Assembly (NCBI RefSeq): GCF_963855985.1
Contig: NC_087106.1
Coordinates: 14,338,012-14,402,011, forward strand
Reading direction: 5' to 3'
DNA: 64,000 nucleotides
From: Ostrinia nubilalis
Lineage: Eukaryota > Arthropoda > Insecta > Lepidoptera > Crambidae
A model generated the notes under the pieces. That model saw only the letters and a list, made by a program, of their open reading frames with translations, did not search any database and was not told the DNA's origin. Within the stretch, counting starts at the first letter, position 1, and every line of letters starts with the position of its first letter. Both the position numbers and the translations under genes were made by a program. Below, one piece after another: positions 59,511 through 64,000 of the stretch.

Positions 59511-62500
59511 TATCTTCGAAACCCTGTTCTATCGGTCAGAATTGATAGTTTGAATTAGATTATAATGACCTACTGCCTTCTTTGAAATAAAAGTAATGGC
59601 CGCCACTGGTCGTAGACTCGTAGCATTTAATGTTTTGGCTTTTAAATTTTCCCCTACTTAAATGAACATGGATTGAATAGAACCAGTGTTATAATTATGT
59701 TTTCAAGACCGGATGGTAATAATTTAGTATATGATATCAATCGATACTTAACATAAGCAGTTTCTAGTGCCAGTTAATTAAGTTCCACATTTATATCATT
59801 TTGCTAAAATGCCTTGCAGTAGGAACGTTTCATAATTTTTTTACAAATTCACCGAAATATTATGAACAATGTATATTATGAAATATTATCAATACATAGT
59901 AATTTAATGAAACTCGTAACTATTGCAGCGTTCGTCGCTGCTGAAACATTGTCATGAAATTTTAGACTTGCAAATGAAATTAATTCAATGATGGAACTTT
60001 TTGATAAAACCTGACTGGCTTCATTGAATGACACTCTCCTATGTTTCAATTATGCGCCAATCTAAATTATTTGAGTGCAGCAGCAAGCCAGCCCTGCACT
60101 TGGGCACAGAGCGGCTGAGCCGCGACCCGACCCGCGACCTCAACAAAGGTGACAAATGAGGCGGTTCCGTAACGCACACCAAAACGAGGTCGCCACAATC
60201 CGATGTAACGCACGCTTCCGATTAGAGGCGCGTCTACGGAGCAGACAGGAGATATCCACGCACAGCACGCAAATGTCAAACACACAAAAAGCTTCATTTA
60301 AAAAAGTTCCAAGGAATGACGCAATTTGAAAATAGCACACGCACGAATTATACATAACTTTGACTTCCATATTATATTATCTACTTTTAATCAATTTATG
60401 CCGAGATAAATAATTAATTCCTCTTTAGGCTGTCTGCTCGAAAATTATCATACACATAAATAATATCCACCAGTCCACAACACCAATTAAAATTATGCAG
60501 ATTAGATACCTTAAAAGTTGGCGCCGCGCCGTCAAAACAAATTAGTCTAAAAATACTTAATGCCTAATTTGATAGCTAGCTAAAGCCAGGTTTTTAATAA
60601 GGAAAACTTATTTAAAAACCGGTAATATTTTTTTTGCTTTGTTATTTTTTTAACTCCGTACGAAGCTTAAAGCTGCTGAAGTTTAATGCAGCAATAAAGC
60701 TTCTCTGAAACTAAGTCCAAGCTCGTTTTCACTTAATTCCAATTCCTACTAGAAATGCAGTAGTAGATAATGTGAACACACACAGTTATCTACGAAAAAT
60801 GGGGTAAGATCTTTAACCTCTATTTCACATTATTGAAATAAGAAATAGAAGTGATAAGAGGTCAATGATACCGGCAATAAGTCGGCCGTTTGTTTATCAA
60901 TGAGGCACTTGATTGTGCGTAGCGCCAGACTACAAGATATCAGGCTGATAACATATTAATTGGGAATGCCTTTCGTTAGTCTAATTTCAATAACAAATAA
61001 TAACAATTGCTAGCGCTTTTATCTAGCACTTGATCGTTTTAGTTTTTCATATCTATCGTAATAACTATAACTAGGTACTGATTAGATTCTATAATGATGT
61101 CATTTACATAATTCATGAAGTTTTTCATTCCAGAATCCAGAGTCCTAAAATCTAGGCCTAGTGGTATTCAAATAAGTCAAAAAATGATTGATATCTCGAC
61201 AGTTTTTCATTTTTATTTGACCTCGTAACGTAATTAAACCGATCACGATTATTACAAAATGAAAAAGCAAAACAAAATGCAGTTAATGTCGCGAACAATA
61301 CTGCGCCGGCAACACAATGGCTGCGCTTGTTCCCGCTCCCTGGAAGGGTAACCAAACATCGATATAAAATAAAGACGCATTGGGACTGCATTTGTAATGT
61401 ATTGACTACTAGGTAATAAACCACGCGCTCTACCTTTCCTTCTGAAAAATATATTTTCAGTTTGTGTTATTTCGCGCATTTGTATTTCACATAGTTCCGT
61501 AAAATCGTGCTTAATCTTGACTTGATCAAATCAAAGTATTTCCTGGCTTTTTCTTTCCATGTAAAATTTTGATTTTTCTCCCAAGGCATTATTTTCTAAG
61601 TACTTAGATTTTCCAAGGCCACGGAAGCTTTTAAGTTCAGAAGAAAACCTAGGATTTTCAAAGAATAAGAAATTAGTGGATGTGTTCTGTTCCAGTCTGT
61701 CCGAGCTGGACCTTTAGTGTAGTGTCCCTAGCGTTAAGGGCGCATTGTGCCCGCTGACGCACGCGCCGTGGGAGCGGAAGACGCGCCACAACACCACAAC
61801 AACACCGTCTGCGCGCGCGCTGCCCGCCTGGCGATGGAGGAGGCTGGCACGGCTGTTTTTAAACATTTGCAATATCTTCAACTATGATAACTTCAACTGT
61901 GCTGTCGTGTGTACCTAATATCTTGTCAAATATTGTCTCAACAACAACAAATTGTAAGCCCATTGTGAAGAAAATAAATATTTTTTTATTATTTTATTAT
62001 TATTATTATGAAGATGGAGGACCTAACTACTTGCCTTCTGGGCAATATCTACATATTATCCACTACAATTTTAAAATGCCCCTAATTATCCATCGCGGTT
62101 AGTGGCCAGGTTACCTACTAGTATGAGCATGTGTGCGAAATAATTAAGTACGTACTTATACTTATGTACTTATTACTTAGTAGTAACATCTTTTGTAAAA
62201 CCAATACTGGTTTTAAGAGGCCAATCAGCAATAATTATGAAATTCGAACCCACACTATTGAAAGGCAGCACTTTCAGCAGACGACAAAAGCTGACATGAC
62301 TTTTTTGCATTTTGTGCGTTTCCCCTCATAATGATGCATATTATCCGCATTAAACATTATGATACCAACAGCCATATAAAAGCGGTCTTAATTTGATCTT
62401 CCCGTGACATGCCCGGACAACCGTGAAGAACCGATCGGCGCGGGCATCGCTATCTGCATGCACTTACGGCCAGCTCATCGTGCCCTCGAGCTTTTTCATA

Positions 62501-64000
62501 TTACAATGTTGCGCGAACGCAGTGCTGTGCGGACACCAAGTCAAGGCCTTGAAAAATTTATAATACTAGCAACTCGCTCCGGCTTCTCATGCTTTATTTA
62601 CATGTGTTTTATATCTACAACGGAAAAGCTCTTTTTGTACAAAACTTACGACAGTTGAAATATGAAACGTATAAAAATTATTTGCTCTATTTTAACAAAA
62701 CAATTTTTTTTTACAGAAATGTTATAGAAAAACAGCAAGTGCTTGAAAGTTTAGGAGCATCACAAAAATTTCGTTAATACTTAATGAATATAATTTCATT
62801 TATCCTGAAACTGAAAGCTTTAAAACATTATCTTTTTAAAGTTAAGCGAGATTATTTCGGCAAGGTGGAAATTTTTCAAAATATGTATTAGATAGAATAA
62901 AATGCGAAATTGGCAACACTACCTTTGTCAGGCGCAGGCGGGCCGATGCAGCCGATACCATCTTCCGGAGATGCGCCTCATCTCAGATGCTGCAAAAAAA
63001 AAAAAAAATCAAGATTTTGCGTGAGAACTTGCAGCAAAAGGTACTTTTAAAGACATTATAATGCTAAGTTTACTTTTTTGACATGTCTAAAGTCCAGATA
63101 AATCAAATATGGATGACCAACCGAAACACTAAAAACGTGTGCAATGAGGCGCTTTTTGAAGCAACGCGAGCAGGTTGCATCTATTTGATGTACCTAATAG
63201 GTAACTACCCACTTATTACTATTACTTATAGAAAACACCTATTTCACCAGACTTTTTCATAAGCTTATAATGCACATTGACTGACCGCACGCCTCACAAG
63301 CTTTTAGCACAGTGTTAAAGCTTACACAGTGTTAAGTTTACATAATAACTTAAAACGTTCATTATTTGCTAGAAACGCAAGTTCAACTTTATAAGTATAA
63401 ACTTTCCCATTTAAAATACTACAACAAGTGGCGCTATGGAAGCTTTCGCTCTAATTTATCGTGGAAATTAGCCTAGCTGGAGCATTTCCCGCCCGCGAAC
63501 ACAGCCATGCTAATGTAATTGGATCAACAAGTGAGCCATTGAAGTTAGGTAATTAAACTTCCTTCCCAAGGTGCTAACTATCAACTACATAGTAAAACAA
63601 CCTAAACACACCTGTTTGTAGTTGTTTATTATCAAACCACCATATACAATCTACAAGTTAACATTTAGTTTTAGCCATAAATCTGATTAACGAATAATGC
63701 AGACAAATAGGTAAAAACAATGTTTTTGTAAATAGTGGGTAAATATTACTCCAAAGCGATACTGGTGATAGTTACGAGTATATCGATTTCAAAAAGAATT
63801 GCAATGAAAGCTCAATAACCTTTGTCCATCGAGGCGAGCAATTAAAACGGTAAGTAGGTATTAAGACCGGCAGTTGCGTTGCCCATTGCAACCGTTGGCT
63901 CCTTTCAGCAGCTCTACTTGGGAAGAAAGGAAGGCCAATTGACAAACATCAACTAAAAAGTACTTCAACATTCTCTTCTGCACACAAATTACAATTTTAT
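59511..64000. other. Non-coding stretch with CpG islet
   Basis: No gene visible to the window end. A CpG-rich islet at about 61735-61830 (TGACGCACGCGCCGTGGGAG and GTCTGCGCGCGCGCTGCCCG). A GC-richer patch at 60085-60190 has overlapping frames on the minus strand without motifs. An A15 run is at 62994-63008. Otherwise featureless. Confidence 0.4.

Overview
The window looks like lepidopteran (moth or butterfly) nuclear DNA. It is AT-rich, its short ORFs have no conserved-domain character, and it is full of repeats typical of moth genomes: a tRNA-derived SINE with intact A and B boxes, RTE-type LINE 3' tails, the 'CCACTGCTGGACAAAGG' repeat, and many small inverted-repeat (MITE-like) DNA transposons. 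I found no intact protein-coding gene, rRNA, CRISPR array or bona fide cellular tRNA. The 64 kb is best read as a large intron or intergenic desert. The species is not determinable from what I can see.

Layout. Bases 1-316 hold a decayed coding fragment (four in-frame stops, apparent frameshifts) of a multicopy protein family of probable transposon origin. The first 20 kb then carry a G-quadruplex tract (521-547), a 143-bp Harbinger-like MITE (1264-1406), a SINE with a 7-bp target-site duplication (TSD; 7790-8051), a perfect 21-bp-arm hairpin (12266-12316), a full-length fold-back element (12774-13044), a TTAA-flanked MITE (14274-14438) and an RTE-type tail with an (ACAG)n microsatellite (18256-18510). 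From 20 to 43 kb there are two hAT-like non-autonomous elements (23575-24427 with an exact 8-bp TSD; 30059-30301), LINE scraps and long unremarkable AT-rich stretches.

The region 43-58 kb is the densest. It contains a ~2.07-kb DNA element with an iterated GATTACCCCGAC motif, interrupted by an internally deleted LINE (43378-45447). A 198-bp MITE sits inside a retroelement fragment, leaving a clean 3-bp TSD (47531-47824). A 965-bp element has perfect 24-bp terminal repeats and eight orientation-sorted CATAGCAATACG-type repeats (48796-49760). Further on are a TAA-flanked MITE (50658-50775), a Tc1/mariner-type element (54957-55427), a dimeric fold-back MITE (55768-55985), an antisense SINE-like unit, and a 625-bp hAT-like element with an exact 8-bp TSD (57096-57720).

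Possible host function is limited to weak regulatory hints: short CpG-rich islets in AT-rich DNA, recurrent NRF-1/Ewg-like TGCGCGTGCGCA motifs, two clusters of AATCG/GATTA motifs, and a CpG-rich segment near 59.03-59.27 kb with good splice-donor sequences that could be a non-coding first exon. Superfamily names rest on termini and TSD length only; no transposase or database comparison was available. No novel host system is evident. The most original structures are the 43378-45447 and 48796-49760 elements.
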